Below are positions 26,611 through 35,739 of a stretch of 64,000 nucleotides of DNA, in pieces. A model generated the notes under the pieces. That model did not search any database. It saw only the letters and a program-made list of their open reading frames with translations, and was not told the DNA's origin. The stretch's first letter is position 1, and each line of letters begins with the position of its first letter. Where the stretch lies: the NCBI GenBank assembly GCA_963663395.1, contig OY760226.1:4030001-4094000 (forward strand). The letters are read 5' to 3'. This stretch comes from Azophilus sp963663395 (GTDB lineage Bacteria; Pseudomonadota; Gammaproteobacteria; Pseudomonadales; Azotimanducaceae). The translations under genes and the position numbers were made by a program.

Positions 26611-26780
26611 GCGGCAGACTGCAACCGCTCGAACCCACCGACGATACGGAACCCACAACGTGAGCGGCAAACTGCAACCGCTAGAACCCACCAACGACAC
26701 GGAACCCGCAACGTGAGCAGCAGACTGCAACCCCTAGAACCCACCGACGATACCGGACCCGCAACATGAGCGGCAGACTG
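26568..26780 (+). repeat. 53-bp tandem repeat, four copies, spanning the xseA stop and the next start codon
   Basis: Copies begin at 26568, 26621, 26674 and 26727, each with GCAACCGCT or a one-base variant, and a fading edge reaches about 26780. Spacing is exactly 53 bases until a one-base insertion in the last unit (ATACCGGACC for ATACGGAACC). Each unit holds the tail of XseA (L-Q-P-L-x-P-x-D-D-T-E-P-A/T-T then a stop) and the sequence GTGAGCGGCAGACTG, which is also the opening of the next gene (ATG version at 26766). Because 53 is not a multiple of three, the copies sit in rotating frames. Confidence 0.9.
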
Positions 26781-27674
26781 AACTCAACAGCGTCCATCCG
26801 TTGGGCGCACCTCGCCGCGATGCTTCTGGTCCTGTCGACCGCGTTCCCGGTGTCCACACCAGCCGCGGCAGAAGCCGCCGTCTCCCCCCAGGGCATCGCC
26901 TCCGCGGCAAGTTCCCAGGCGACCGCGGTACCGGGCGGCATCTACCGCTTGCCGCTGCCCGACGGCGCCAATAGCGCCTACTTTCAGGGCAAACCCGTGA
27001 TGGTGCATCGCGGCAAGGCTATCGTCGGCGTGGCGATCGACACCGTTCCGGGAGACTACGAGGTCGAGTTCTCCGGAAACGGCGCGACAACGCGCCAGAT
27101 GTTCCGGGTTGTAGCCAAGGCATACCCGGAGCAGAGAATCACCATTGAGAACCAGCGCATGGTGGATCCCCTACAGGAAGACCTGGAGCGCATTCGCGAC
27201 GAGCGGCGCCGTCAACTCGAAAAATACGATCTCTTTACAGACCGGGCACTGGACCTCGTTCCCTTTGCCAAGCCCGTGGAAGGCGCCACTTCCAGTCCCT
27301 TCGGCCGCCGCCGAATTCTCAACGGCCAGCCCCGCAGCCCCCACAGCGGCCTGGACATCGTCGCGGTCACCGGCACGCCGATCAAGGCTCCCGCGCCCGG
27401 CCGCGTGGTGCTGACCGGCGATCTGTTCTTCAACGGAAATACCGTGTTTCTCGACCATGGCCAGGGGCTGGTGACCATGTACTGCCACATGAACGGTATC
27501 GACGTGAGCGAAGGCGACGAGGTGAAGCGCGGCGAGGTGATCGGACAGGTAGGCGCTACGGGCCGGGTCACCGGTGCCCACCTGCACTGGTCGGTGAGCC
27601 TCAACGGCAATCGGGTAGACCCCACGATGGTGATGGAAGCGTTCAACGGTTCCAGCCCCGGAAGTTCCGGCTGA
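26766..27674 (+). CDS. M23-family (LytM) murein peptidase
   Basis: A 302-residue exported M23 metallopeptidase. A signal peptide (about 1-36, core AAMLLVLSTAFPVSTPAAA) is followed by an N-terminal domain (about 50-120: AIVGVAIDTVPGDYEVEF), a linker helix and the LytM domain (about 175-285). Zinc ligands are visible in HSGLDI (HxxxD) and GAHLHWSV (HxH), with MYCHMNGIDVSEGDEV and GEVIGQVGATGRVTGAHLHW typical. It should cut peptidoglycan cross-links in the periplasm. It follows xseA on the same strand; the start codon lies in the last copy of the 53-bp repeat, so earlier repeat copies carry decoy starts in other frames. Confidence 0.9.
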   Translation: MSGRLNSTASIRWAHLAAMLLVLSTAFPVSTPAAAEAAVSPQGIASAASSQATAVPGGIYRLPLPDGANSAYFQGKPVMVHRGKAIVGVAIDTVPGDYEVEFSGNGATTRQMFRVVAKAYPEQRITIENQRMVDPLQEDLERIRDERRRQLEKYDLFTDRALDLVPFAKPVEGATSSPFGRRRILNGQPRSPHSGLDIVAVTGTPIKAPAPGRVVLTGDLFFNGNTVFLDHGQGLVTMYCHMNGIDVSEGDEVKRGEVIGQVGATGRVTGAHLHWSVSLNGNRVDPTMVMEAFNGSSPGSSG

Positions 27675-27711
27675 CCCGCAGTCTGCGCAGGCTCCTAACC
27701 AGCCATTTCCC

Positions 27712-29097
27712 TCAACGGCCGCGGCCGTGCCGCATGACGCGCTTGCGCCGCAGGCGCTGACGCCTGGTCAACTGGTTTCGCTTGCCGGCGTAGGGATTCG
27801 CGCTGGTCCGTACTTCCACTTTCACCGGGTTGCCGACCAGGTTGAGCACCTCGCGGAAGCCGTTTTCGAGGTAGCGGACGTAACTGGCCGGCAAGGCCCC
27901 CGTCTGGTTTCCGTGCACGATGATTCGCGGCGGATGATCGCCGGCCTTGTGCACGTAACGCAGCTTGATCTGGCGCCCCCGCACCGTTGGCGGCGGGTGC
28001 CTCTGCACGAGGTCCTGAAGAATGCGGTTGAGCCGCGTTGTTCCCACCTCGAAGGCACCTGCCCGGTAGACGGCCTTGACGTCGTGCAGCAAACGTCCGA
28101 CGCCGGAGCCGCGCAATGCGGATATCGTATGTACCGGCGCCCAGGGCACGAACTCCAGTCGCCGTTGCAGGGTTCTCATGCGCGCTCGCCGCTGCTCGGC
28201 ATCAATGCCGTCCCACTTGTTGACCGCAATGACCAACCCGGCGCCGGCGTTGGCGCCATGCTGCAGAACGTGCAGGTCCTGGTCGACCAGGCCCTCCAGG
28301 CCATCGACCATGACGATGACCACATGCGCCCGCTCCATCGCCTGCAGGGCCTTGATGACGGAAAACTTCTCCACCGCCGCATCGACTCGCCCGCGGCGCC
28401 GCACGCCTGCCGTGTCGATGAGCAGGTAACGGTCGCCGCCGCGCTCGAACGGCACTTCGATGGCGTCTCGGGTAGTGCCCGGCCGGTCGAAAACCACCTG
28501 CCGTTCTTCGCCGAGCCATCGGTTGATCAGCGTTGATTTGCCGACATTCGGGCGTCCGATCACCGCGGTGCGAATGGTTCCCGGCTCGGCTTCCACCGGC
28601 CCAGCGGACTCCGGCAGGCGCGCAGCCAGCCTGTCGCGCAGCGCGCCAACGCCGCGCCCATGGGCAGCGGAAATCAGGCAGACTTCCTCGAAGCCCAGGC
28701 CCGCAAACTCGGACTCTGCCGTGTGCGGGTTCTGCCCATCGATCTTGTTGACCACCACCACCACGTCGCAGCCGGATTTTCGGAGGCGCCCGGCGATCTC
28801 TTCATCGCCCACCGTCAAGCCATCGCGGGCATCGACCATGAACACAACGGTATCCGCCTCGGCCACGGCCACACCGGCCTGCCGGCCGGTCAGGTCGGCC
28901 AGATCGTCCTCGCCGAGCAGGCCGCCGGTGTCGACCAGTATGCAGGGCCTGCCCTCGATGACCGCGCGCCCATAGCGCCGGTCGCGGGTGAGGCCCGGCA
29001 CATCAGCTACGATGGCATCCCGGGTACCGGTCAGCCGGTTGAACAGCGTCGACTTGCCGACATTGGGGCGGCCGACAAGGGCAAATTGGGGGGCCAC
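27712..29097 (-). CDS. der: Ribosome-associated GTPase Der
   Basis: A 461-residue double-GTPase (EngA/Der) needed for 50S assembly. The first G domain has GRPNVGKST at about residue 8 and VNKID at about 118; the second has GRPNVGKST at about 185, DTAGVRRRG and VNKWD at about 300. The C-terminal KH-like domain (about 360-440) contains LRYVHKAGDHPPRIIVHGNQ and the basic tail KRNQLTRRQRLRRKRVMRHGRGR. It is the last gene of the hisS-yfgM-bamB-der string and follows bamB by three bases. Confidence 0.96.
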   Translation of the reverse strand: MAPQFALVGRPNVGKSTLFNRLTGTRDAIVADVPGLTRDRRYGRAVIEGRPCILVDTGGLLGEDDLADLTGRQAGVAVAEADTVVFMVDARDGLTVGDEEIAGRLRKSGCDVVVVVNKIDGQNPHTAESEFAGLGFEEVCLISAAHGRGVGALRDRLAARLPESAGPVEAEPGTIRTAVIGRPNVGKSTLINRWLGEERQVVFDRPGTTRDAIEVPFERGGDRYLLIDTAGVRRRGRVDAAVEKFSVIKALQAMERAHVVIVMVDGLEGLVDQDLHVLQHGANAGAGLVIAVNKWDGIDAEQRRARMRTLQRRLEFVPWAPVHTISALRGSGVGRLLHDVKAVYRAGAFEVGTTRLNRILQDLVQRHPPPTVRGRQIKLRYVHKAGDHPPRIIVHGNQTGALPASYVRYLENGFREVLNLVGNPVKVEVRTSANPYAGKRNQLTRRQRLRRKRVMRHGRGR

Positions 29098-29100
29098 CGG

Positions 29101-30378
29101 TCACCTGGCCTCGATCTCGACCGCCTGCAGAGACCCTGAATTGCCGAGCACGTAGAGCGTACGCCCTTCCGCAACGCTCATGGTGGAACGGATGCCCTTG
29201 CCGTCGAGCTTCTGCCGGCCCAGGAAACGGCCGTCGCTCTGCGCGAGCACGTGCAGATAGCCGTCGTCGTCACCCACGACCAGGTAGTTGCCGAACGCCT
29301 GGGGGCTCGACAGCTTCCGCCGGTACAGGGCTTCCTGGCGCCAGACTTCGCGGGCCGTCTGTTCATCGATGGCGATGACGGCATCGGTTTCATCGATGAC
29401 GTACACATGGCCGTAGCCGGCGGCGAGGTCGAGATGGCTGGAGTGATCGAGTTGCCAGAGCGCGTTGCCGTCGGCCCGCCGCAACGCCTTGATCTGGCCC
29501 TGGTAGGCGACCGCGTAGACCAGGGGGCCCGCCAGCAGCGGTGAACCGTCCACGTCGACGATGCGGTCGAGTTCCGAGCGGCCTTCCGGCAGCATCACCC
29601 GGTGCTCCCAGATCGGCTCGCCGTTCTCCGTGCGGATGGCGCTCACCGTGCCGTTGGCAAACCCCGCGTAGACGACGCCGGCCTCGAATACCGGCGAGGC
29701 CGTCCCGCGCAGCGTTAACACCGGAACCTGGATATCGAAGCTCCAGCGCACGCTGCCGTCGTCCTCCTCGAGCGCCAGCAGGCGGCCGTCGATGGTCTGT
29801 ACGTAGACGGCATCGTCCCCGAACGCCGGACGGCAAACGACTTCACTGCCCAGGAAGGCGCGCCAGAGTTCCCGCCCGTCCGTGGCGGACAGGGCCACCA
29901 CCGTGCCGCCCGTGGTGCCCATCAGCACCATGCCGCCGCCGGCTCCGACACCGCCGCTGACGAAACTGGGGTCCGCCCGGTCGAAGAAGTTGAAACCCGT
30001 CAGGCCCGAAAACCTGCCGCCCCTGGCCACGTTGTAAGGGCTGATCTGAGAACGCCAGACGCGCTTGCCGCTGAACCGGTCCCGCGCTTCCACCACGCCA
30101 TAGCCATCCGCCGCATAGACCCGGTTGGCCACCACGATGGGATTGAGCCGCAAATACTTGCGCCCAAGCCCCTTGCCGATGGAAGCCTTCCACTGCCGTT
30201 CGATGCGTACCTCCGGGACGAAGTCGACCAATTCCGCCGGCTTCATCGGGTCCGGGCCCTTGTCCTTGTCGCCAATCCACGGTACCCAGGAAAACCAGCC
30301 GCAGCCTCCCATCACGAGAGCCAGAACGGCCAGGGCAAGGACCCTGGCGGCACGCGTACGGGTCATGCCGCTCATCAC
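29101..30378 (-). CDS. bamB: Outer-membrane assembly lipoprotein BamB
   Basis: A 425-residue BamB. The N-terminus is a lipoprotein signal with lipobox LVMGGC, followed by an eight-bladed PQQ-type beta-propeller with repeated blades (VVALSATDGRELWRAFLG, LLALEEDDGSVRWSFD, VSAIRTENGEPIWEHR, IKALRRADGNALWQLD, VIAIDEQTAREVWRQE). It is a peripheral partner of BamA in folding outer-membrane proteins. The start overlaps the yfgM stop by four bases (ATGA), and der follows immediately. Confidence 0.94.
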   Translation of the reverse strand: MMSGMTRTRAARVLALAVLALVMGGCGWFSWVPWIGDKDKGPDPMKPAELVDFVPEVRIERQWKASIGKGLGRKYLRLNPIVVANRVYAADGYGVVEARDRFSGKRVWRSQISPYNVARGGRFSGLTGFNFFDRADPSFVSGGVGAGGGMVLMGTTGGTVVALSATDGRELWRAFLGSEVVCRPAFGDDAVYVQTIDGRLLALEEDDGSVRWSFDIQVPVLTLRGTASPVFEAGVVYAGFANGTVSAIRTENGEPIWEHRVMLPEGRSELDRIVDVDGSPLLAGPLVYAVAYQGQIKALRRADGNALWQLDHSSHLDLAAGYGHVYVIDETDAVIAIDEQTAREVWRQEALYRRKLSSPQAFGNYLVVGDDDGYLHVLAQSDGRFLGRQKLDGKGIRSTMSVAEGRTLYVLGNSGSLQAVEIEAR

Positions 30379-31001
30379 GATTCCTCCGGCGGTGCGGTGT
30401 CGTCCACCTTGAACTCGAGAATGGGCCGTTGGTTGCCTTCCGCGATCTCCGCGGCGGCCGCCACATAGGCCTCGTGAGCCAGTGCCCGTTCGCCCTGCAG
30501 CACATGAATGTCGCCCTTCAACTCAAGCACCTGGGCACGGAAGCCCTGGCTGGTGACCTGGGCCAGAACGGCCAGCGCCCCTTCGGCATCGTCCTGTTCC
30601 TGGAGCAGGCGCGCGAGACGAACCCGGGCAATGTCGGCGATGAGCGGGTGCGCCCCCGCGTCGGCAATCTGCCGGAACATGCCGATGGCGCCTTCCAGGT
30701 CGCCCGATTCCGTCGCTTCTTTCGCCTGATGCAGCAGCACGAAGGCGCCATAAGATGTGTCGCCGTATTCGGCATCGAGCCTTGCTGCCAGTTCCGTGCG
30801 GGCATCGCCCGTCGCCGACAGGAAGGACTCGTACACCTCGGAGGCCCCCTGCATTTCCTGGACTTGCGCCGAGTCATACCAGCGCCAGCCGGCGACACCG
30901 CCGACCGCCAGCACCACCGCCACGACCAGCGACGTGCCATTTTCCTGCCACCAGTTCTTCAGCCGGTCAAGCTGCTCTTCATCGGTGAGATAGTCGGCCA
31001 C
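30375..31001 (-). CDS. yfgM: YfgM-like inner-membrane TPR protein
   Basis: A 208-residue YfgM (UPF0070). A cytoplasmic start (MADYLTDEEQLDRLKNWWQENG) leads into one transmembrane helix (TSLVVAVVLAVGGVAGWRWY, about 24-43) and a periplasmic TPR-like helical domain. The N-terminal E-Q-L-x-x-L-K-x-W-W pattern is diagnostic. In E. coli YfgM associates with SecYEG and PpiD. It sits between hisS and bamB, as in most gammaproteobacteria. Confidence 0.92.
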   Translation of the reverse strand: MADYLTDEEQLDRLKNWWQENGTSLVVAVVLAVGGVAGWRWYDSAQVQEMQGASEVYESFLSATGDARTELAARLDAEYGDTSYGAFVLLHQAKEATESGDLEGAIGMFRQIADAGAHPLIADIARVRLARLLQEQDDAEGALAVLAQVTSQGFRAQVLELKGDIHVLQGERALAHEAYVAAAAEIAEGNQRPILEFKVDDTAPPEES

Positions 31002-31004
31002 CCT

Positions 31005-32273
31005 TTACTCCTTTGCCGTTCGCCAGCCGTTCAGCCGCGCCGCCACGTCTTCAAGGTGCAATTGCTCCTGCCCTGCATCGCCGCGCAGGTCCTTGAGCGC
31101 GACGAGACCTTTCTGGATTTCCGCCTCGCCGAACAAGAGCGCCCACCGGGCACCGCTCCGGTCTGCGCGCTTCAACTGGTTCTTCAGCTTGCCGCCGCCG
31201 GCATGCACACGGACCCTCAACTCCGGCGCCATGCACCGCAGCCGCTGCACCGCAGCCAGGGCCGCGCCGTGCAACCCGGGTTGCAGTACGCAGCAATAAA
31301 CATCCGCCGGAACCTCGGGCGAGGCGCCATGTACCACTTCATGCAGCAGCAGCACCCGTTCGACGCCGATCGCGAAACCCGCGGCCGGCGTGGCCTTGCC
31401 GCCCAGCAATTCGACCAGCCCGTCATAGCGCCCGCCGGCGCAGATCGCGCCCTGGGCGCCCAAGCGCTCGGTCGTCCACTCGAAGACCGAGCGCGTATAG
31501 TAGTCGAGACCGCGCACGAGGCGGGGATTCTCCACGTAGTCCATGCCCAACTCGTCGAGCATCGCCTTGAGCCCGGCGTAGTGTTCGGAACTGGCTTCGT
31601 CCAGATAGTCCTCGAAAGCCGGGCCGTTGTCGAGAGCGCGCCTGGTCTCCTCTGACTTGCTGTCGAGAATGCGCAGTGGGTTGGCAGTCAGCCGGCGCCG
31701 GCTGTCCTCGTCGAGACTCTCTTTCCTGGGTTCCAGCCAGTCGACGAGGGCTTCCCGAAACGCCGCCCGGGCGTCGGACGAGCCGATGCTGTTGAGTTCG
31801 AGCCGGACTTCTCCGGCGATGCCGAGAGTCCGCCAGAGTTCGCAGCCCAACTGGATCAGTTCCGCGTCGATATCGGGCCCGGACAACCCGAACGCTTCAA
31901 CGCCCACCTGGTAGAACTGGCGATAGCGGCCCTTCTGCGGCCTTTCATAGCGAAACATCGGGCCCCGGTAGAACACCCGCTGGGTCTGGTTGTACAGCAA
32001 TCCGTTCTCATCGAGCGCCCTGGCGCAGCCGGCGGTACCCTCCGGCCGCAGCGCAATGACTTCGCCGTCCCGGTCGGTCAGGCAGTACATCTCCTTCTCG
32101 ACGATGTCGGTCGCCTCGCCCACGCCGCGGCTGAAGAGTTCCACCGCTTCGAGCATCGGCAACTGCACTTCCTGGTAGGCGAAACGGTCGAGCACGTCCA
32201 CCATGGCGGTCTCGATTTCCCGCCACCGGCGCGCCTCGCCGGGCAGTACGTCGCGCATGCCCCTAACACGCAT
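31005..32273 (-). CDS. hisS: Histidyl-tRNA synthetase
   Basis: A 422-residue class II synthetase. The class II motif 1 region is early (RGMRDVLPGE, QEVQLPMLEAVELFSRGVGE), motif 2 is YRGPMFRYERPQKGRYRQFYQ (with the invariant Arg), the histidine-A signature is LVRGLDYYTRSVFEW, and motif 3 contains GFAIGVERVLLL. The C-terminal anticodon-binding domain begins at about residue 325. The gene directly follows rodZ (3-base gap); the ispG usually found between them is absent here. Confidence 0.96.
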   Translation of the reverse strand: MRVRGMRDVLPGEARRWREIETAMVDVLDRFAYQEVQLPMLEAVELFSRGVGEATDIVEKEMYCLTDRDGEVIALRPEGTAGCARALDENGLLYNQTQRVFYRGPMFRYERPQKGRYRQFYQVGVEAFGLSGPDIDAELIQLGCELWRTLGIAGEVRLELNSIGSSDARAAFREALVDWLEPRKESLDEDSRRRLTANPLRILDSKSEETRRALDNGPAFEDYLDEASSEHYAGLKAMLDELGMDYVENPRLVRGLDYYTRSVFEWTTERLGAQGAICAGGRYDGLVELLGGKATPAAGFAIGVERVLLLHEVVHGASPEVPADVYCCVLQPGLHGAALAAVQRLRCMAPELRVRVHAGGGKLKNQLKRADRSGARWALLFGEAEIQKGLVALKDLRGDAGQEQLHLEDVAARLNGWRTAKE

Positions 32274-32276
32274 GGG

Positions 32277-33341
32277 TCATTGCCCCACGACCAAGAGCGC
32301 CACCGTGTTCCGCGTGTGCGGCGCCAGGGGAACGGGCTCGCCGTTGTACGCCAGCGTCACGGCCGGTGCATAGCCGAGCCGGATCTGGAAGGGCCCCGCG
32401 CCGACCAGACGCAGGGTCTGGCGCCGCCGCATCAGGTCCTGGTAAAGGATTTCACCTTCAGTGTCGAAGATTTCGACCCAGCAATCCTCCGTGAACCCGA
32501 ACAGCAACTCCTCGTCACCGACCGGCGTGAGGCGACTGAAGATGACAGCGTCGCCCGCGGCTTCGGTGACTTGCCCTCCGCCATCCACCGGGGCAACGTC
32601 GCCTGAACCCCCGGCCTCCACCGCCACCGGAGCCGGTGCGTCACTGCCGGCCGCTGCCTCGGACGGCGGCGGCGCCGGCGATGGCAAGCCGCCAGGTTCC
32701 GCCGCCAGCGGGTCGGTTGTGTCAGCGCCTCCTGTCTCTCCGACTTGCGGTTCACCGCTGGGCGTTACGGCTGTTTCATCACTATCGACTTCCACCGTAG
32801 CGGACCCGACTTCGCCAGAATCCACCTCTTGTTCGGCAGCAGTACGTTCCGCAACGGAATCCGGCGCGGACTCGATCGGCGATGTCAACACGGTGGCATC
32901 CAGCGGCTCCGGGCCCTTGTCAACGGGCCATAGCCAAAACAGCAACGCGATTAGAACCATGACCGCCAGACCGCCAACAGTTCCCATGACCGCGGCCGGC
33001 GGCAACTCGCCAATGCTCAACCGACTCAAGGAACTCAGCAGCGTCGGCCGGGGCTTGTCGTCACGCAGTTCCAGCGCGGTCGGCCGTTCCATTGCGTAAG
33101 CCTCGACCAATGGCTCCGCCTCGAGCCCCAGCAGCTTGGCGTAGTTCCGGACGAATCCCCGCAGATAGACCGCGGGTGGGAATCTTTGCCTGTCGTTGGC
33201 CTCGATCGCCTCCACCAGGCGCACCGTCAACTTGAGCCGTTGCGCCACCTCCGGAACGGACAGGCCAGCAGCGTCGCGCGCCGCTCGCAGGGCCGCCCCA
33301 GGATTCTGTGCATCAACGGTGGTCGGCTCGTCTACCGGCAT
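32277..33341 (-). CDS. rodZ: Cell-shape protein RodZ
   Basis: A 354-residue RodZ. The cytoplasmic helix-turn-helix domain (about 12-85) has LRAARDAAGLSVPEVAQRLKL and YLRGFVRNYAKLLGLE; one transmembrane helix follows (about 118-140, AVMGTVGGLAVMVLIALLFWLW), then a Pro/Glu/Ala-rich periplasmic linker and the C-terminal DUF4115 domain (about 275-354, with SRLTPVGDEELLFGFTEDCWVEIFD-like core). RodZ couples MreB to the elongation machinery. Its start overlaps the end of pilF by ten bases. Confidence 0.93.
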   Translation of the reverse strand: MPVDEPTTVDAQNPGAALRAARDAAGLSVPEVAQRLKLTVRLVEAIEANDRQRFPPAVYLRGFVRNYAKLLGLEAEPLVEAYAMERPTALELRDDKPRPTLLSSLSRLSIGELPPAAVMGTVGGLAVMVLIALLFWLWPVDKGPEPLDATVLTSPIESAPDSVAERTAAEQEVDSGEVGSATVEVDSDETAVTPSGEPQVGETGGADTTDPLAAEPGGLPSPAPPPSEAAAGSDAPAPVAVEAGGSGDVAPVDGGGQVTEAAGDAVIFSRLTPVGDEELLFGFTEDCWVEIFDTEGEILYQDLMRRRQTLRLVGAGPFQIRLGYAPAVTLAYNGEPVPLAPHTRNTVALLVVGQ

Positions 33342-34144
33342 GATGAGATCGCCCTGGGAAACCGCATTCGCAGCCTTTCCGCATGGTCCACCGACCGGAG
33401 CGTGGCGCCCTCGACGCCTGCAAGCCGCAACCCAAGGCAGGCGCTACGCGTTGTCTCGCCGGCATCTGCGAGGAAGTCGTGGTAGTAGCGCTCGGCTGCA
33501 TCGTAGTCGTGCTGTGAGTAGTGGATGCTCGCCAGTTCCAGAGTGCTTCTCGGCTGGCTGGCTCCAAGTCCCAGCGCACGTTCAAATGCGTTTCTTGCCG
33601 CATCGGGGCGGCCGAGCGCGAGTTCCGTCAGCCCGAGGTTCTCGTAAACCTGGGCGCGAAGGCGGTATTCCGCGTTCCGGGAAGCCCGCTGCAACGGTTC
33701 CAGGGCGTCCCGGAACCTGCCCTGACCGTAAAGAAAGGCGCCGTAGTTGTTCAATGCCTGGGGATCCGCGGGGTCCAGCTCCAGGGCGGCCCTGAAATGG
33801 TACTCGGCGAGTTCGGTTTCCTGCTCGCGCTCGTAGAGGACGCCAGCCAGAACGTGCGCCTCCACCCGCTCCGGATCGAGCTCCAGTGCACGCAACAGGG
33901 GATCGCGGGCTCGGGCCGGGTTTTCCCCGTCGAGGTATCCACGAGCCAGATCGAGATGCACCCCGGCCCGGTCCACCATGGATGCGGGAGACCCTGACTC
34001 GGCGGTGCTACCGGCGGCGCACCCCGCCAGGCAGGCCAGTACAAGCAACAGACCGCCCGCTCCCGAGCGCCATGCGAGTCCGAAACCCGGCTCGCTGCCG
34101 GACGTGGCAGAGTTGTTCCATGAAAGCAATCGTGGACTCCTCAC
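33332..34144 (-). CDS. pilF: Type IV pilus biogenesis lipoprotein PilF/PilW
   Basis: A 270-residue TPR lipoprotein. After a basic start (RSPRLL) the lipobox is LACLAGC at about residues 36-42, then six TPR repeats (ARGYLDGENPARARDPLLRAL, AGVLYEREQETELAEYHFRAAL, YGAFLYGQGRFRDALEPLQRA, LGLTELALGRPDAARNAFERAL). PilF/PilW helps PilQ secretin assembly. The start GTG 34144 is chosen because GGGAG sits 7 bases upstream and it lies just past the rlmN stop; a longer frame into rlmN has no support. Location between rlmN and rodZ is standard. No other pilus gene is in the window. Confidence 0.88.
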   Translation of the reverse strand: MRSPRLLSWNNSATSGSEPGFGLAWRSGAGGLLLVLACLAGCAAGSTAESGSPASMVDRAGVHLDLARGYLDGENPARARDPLLRALELDPERVEAHVLAGVLYEREQETELAEYHFRAALELDPADPQALNNYGAFLYGQGRFRDALEPLQRASRNAEYRLRAQVYENLGLTELALGRPDAARNAFERALGLGASQPRSTLELASIHYSQHDYDAAERYYHDFLADAGETTRSACLGLRLAGVEGATLRSVDHAERLRMRFPRAISSCR

Positions 34145-34145
34145 G

Positions 34146-35243
34146 TCACGCTCCCTGGGCCACACCGACGCGGGCCAGGTACCGGGCCTGGCGGCGGGTC
34201 CGGTCGGCAACCCGTCCGGTCAGCTGCCCGCAGGCCGCGTCGATGTCATCGCCGCGGGTGGCCCTCAACATGGCCGCAAGGCCGGCGTCCATGAGGACCT
34301 TCTGAAACGTGCGGACCGATTCGCCGTCCGGCCGCCGGTAACCAGAGGCGGGGAACGGATTGAACGGGATCAGGTTGATCTTGCAGCGCACGTCACGCAG
34401 CAGCCCGGCAAGTTCCCGGGCATGCTCGACGCTGTCGTTTACGCCGTTCAACAGGGTGTATTCCATCGTCAGAACACGCCGCTCGCCAAGCCCCTGCACG
34501 TAGTGGTTGCACGCGGCCAGCAACTCCGCAATCGGGTATTTCCGGTTCAGGGGCACCAGTTCGTTTCTCAACGCATCGTTTGGCGCGTGCAGTGACACGG
34601 CAAGCGAAACGTCCGACTGCTCGGCCAGCGCGTAAATGGCTGGAACGACCCCCGCGGTGGATATCGTCACCCGGCGCTTGGAAATGCCGAAGGCGAGGTC
34701 GTCCATCATGAGGCCCGTTGCGCGCACCACCGCATCGAAATTCAGCAGCGGCTCGCCCATACCCATGAACACCACGTTGCTGACCGCTTCTCCCCGTTGC
34801 CGTAACTCTTCGTTGGCAAGCCAGACCTGGCCGATGATGTCGGCGGCGGAGAGATTGCCGTTGAACCCCTGTTTGCCGGTCGCGCAGAAGCTGCAGTCGA
34901 GCATGCAGCCGACCTGGGACGAGACGCACAGGGTGTTGCGCCCCCGGTCGGGGATCAGCACCGACTCGACGCAGTTGCCGTTGGCTACCCGTACCACCCA
35001 CTTGACGGTGCCGTCCAGCGACTGCCGCCGTGTCGACACCTCCGGCAACCCGAAACAGGCGACTTCATCGAGCCAGCCGCGCAGTTGCTTGGAGAGATCG
35101 GTCATGCCGTGAGGATCGCGCACCCCGCGATGGTAGGCCCACTTCATCACCTGCCGGGCACGAAAGGGCCTGTGGCCCGCGTCCTGGAAAAATGCCTCTA
35201 GTCCGGGGCGGTCGTAGTCGAACAGGTTGATGCGTTCAGCCAC
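34146..35243 (-). CDS. rlmN: Dual-specificity 23S rRNA/tRNA adenine-C2 methyltransferase RlmN
   Basis: A 365-residue radical-SAM enzyme. The CX3CX2C cluster motif is CMLDCSFCATG (about residue 113), with the preceding QVG; GMGEPLLNFDAVV and the SLHAPNDALRNELVPLN block are typical, and the second catalytic Cys lies near the C-terminus in DDIDAACGQL. It methylates C2 of A2503 in 23S rRNA and A37 in some tRNAs. GTG 35243 gives the canonical start VAERINLFDYDRPGLEAFF and has GGAG about six bases upstream; it overlaps the ndk stop by eight bases. Confidence 0.95.
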   Translation of the reverse strand: MAERINLFDYDRPGLEAFFQDAGHRPFRARQVMKWAYHRGVRDPHGMTDLSKQLRGWLDEVACFGLPEVSTRRQSLDGTVKWVVRVANGNCVESVLIPDRGRNTLCVSSQVGCMLDCSFCATGKQGFNGNLSAADIIGQVWLANEELRQRGEAVSNVVFMGMGEPLLNFDAVVRATGLMMDDLAFGISKRRVTISTAGVVPAIYALAEQSDVSLAVSLHAPNDALRNELVPLNRKYPIAELLAACNHYVQGLGERRVLTMEYTLLNGVNDSVEHARELAGLLRDVRCKINLIPFNPFPASGYRRPDGESVRTFQKVLMDAGLAAMLRATRGDDIDAACGQLTGRVADRTRRQARYLARVGVAQGA

Positions 35244-35673
35244 CGCCGCTCCGTGGGTGAATTTCCGAAGCGTCGAAAAAGTAGGCGACTTCCCGCTCTG
35301 CGGATTGCTGCGAGTCGGAACCGTGCACCGAGTTGGCATCGATCGATTCGGCGAAATCCGCGCGGATGGTGCCCGGCTCCGCTTCGCTTGGATTGGTTGC
35401 GCCCATGAGCTTGCGGTTCAGGGCGACCGCGCCCTCGCCTTCGAGCACCTGCACCATGATCGGGCCCGACGTCATGTATTCGACCAGCGCCGGATAGAAC
35501 GGCTTGCCCTGATGTTCGGCATAGAAGCCTGCCGCCCGCTGCTCGTCGAGACGCAGCAGGCGCGATGCGGCGATGCTCAGGCCGGCCTTCTCGAAACGTG
35601 AGTAGATCTCGCCGATCAGGTTCCTCGCGACGGCATCCGGCTTGATGATCGACAAGGTACGCTGCACTGCCAT
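35236..35673 (-). CDS. ndk: Nucleoside diphosphate kinase
   Basis: A 145-residue Ndk. Starts AVQRTLSIIKPDAVARNLIG, has the catalytic histidine in NSVHGSDS (about residue 117) and the usual YFF ending. It equilibrates NTP pools. First gene of the ndk-rlmN-pilF-rodZ string. The C-terminal few residues (PRSGGG) run past the usual end and overlap the rlmN start. A TATAAT hexamer lies about 67 bases upstream. Confidence 0.96.
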   Translation of the reverse strand: MAVQRTLSIIKPDAVARNLIGEIYSRFEKAGLSIAASRLLRLDEQRAAGFYAEHQGKPFYPALVEYMTSGPIMVQVLEGEGAVALNRKLMGATNPSEAEPGTIRADFAESIDANSVHGSDSQQSAEREVAYFFDASEIHPRSGGG

Positions 35674-35739
35674 GTACTTCTCCGCGATGTGGTTTTTTCG
35701 CGCCCGCTTCAGCGAACCGGCATATCCGGGCGGCCGCGT

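Noticed and set aside
26568..26780. Tandem repeat considered as a CRISPR array.
   Set aside because: Units are contiguous, without spacers, and carry coding sequence of xseA; no cas gene is near.
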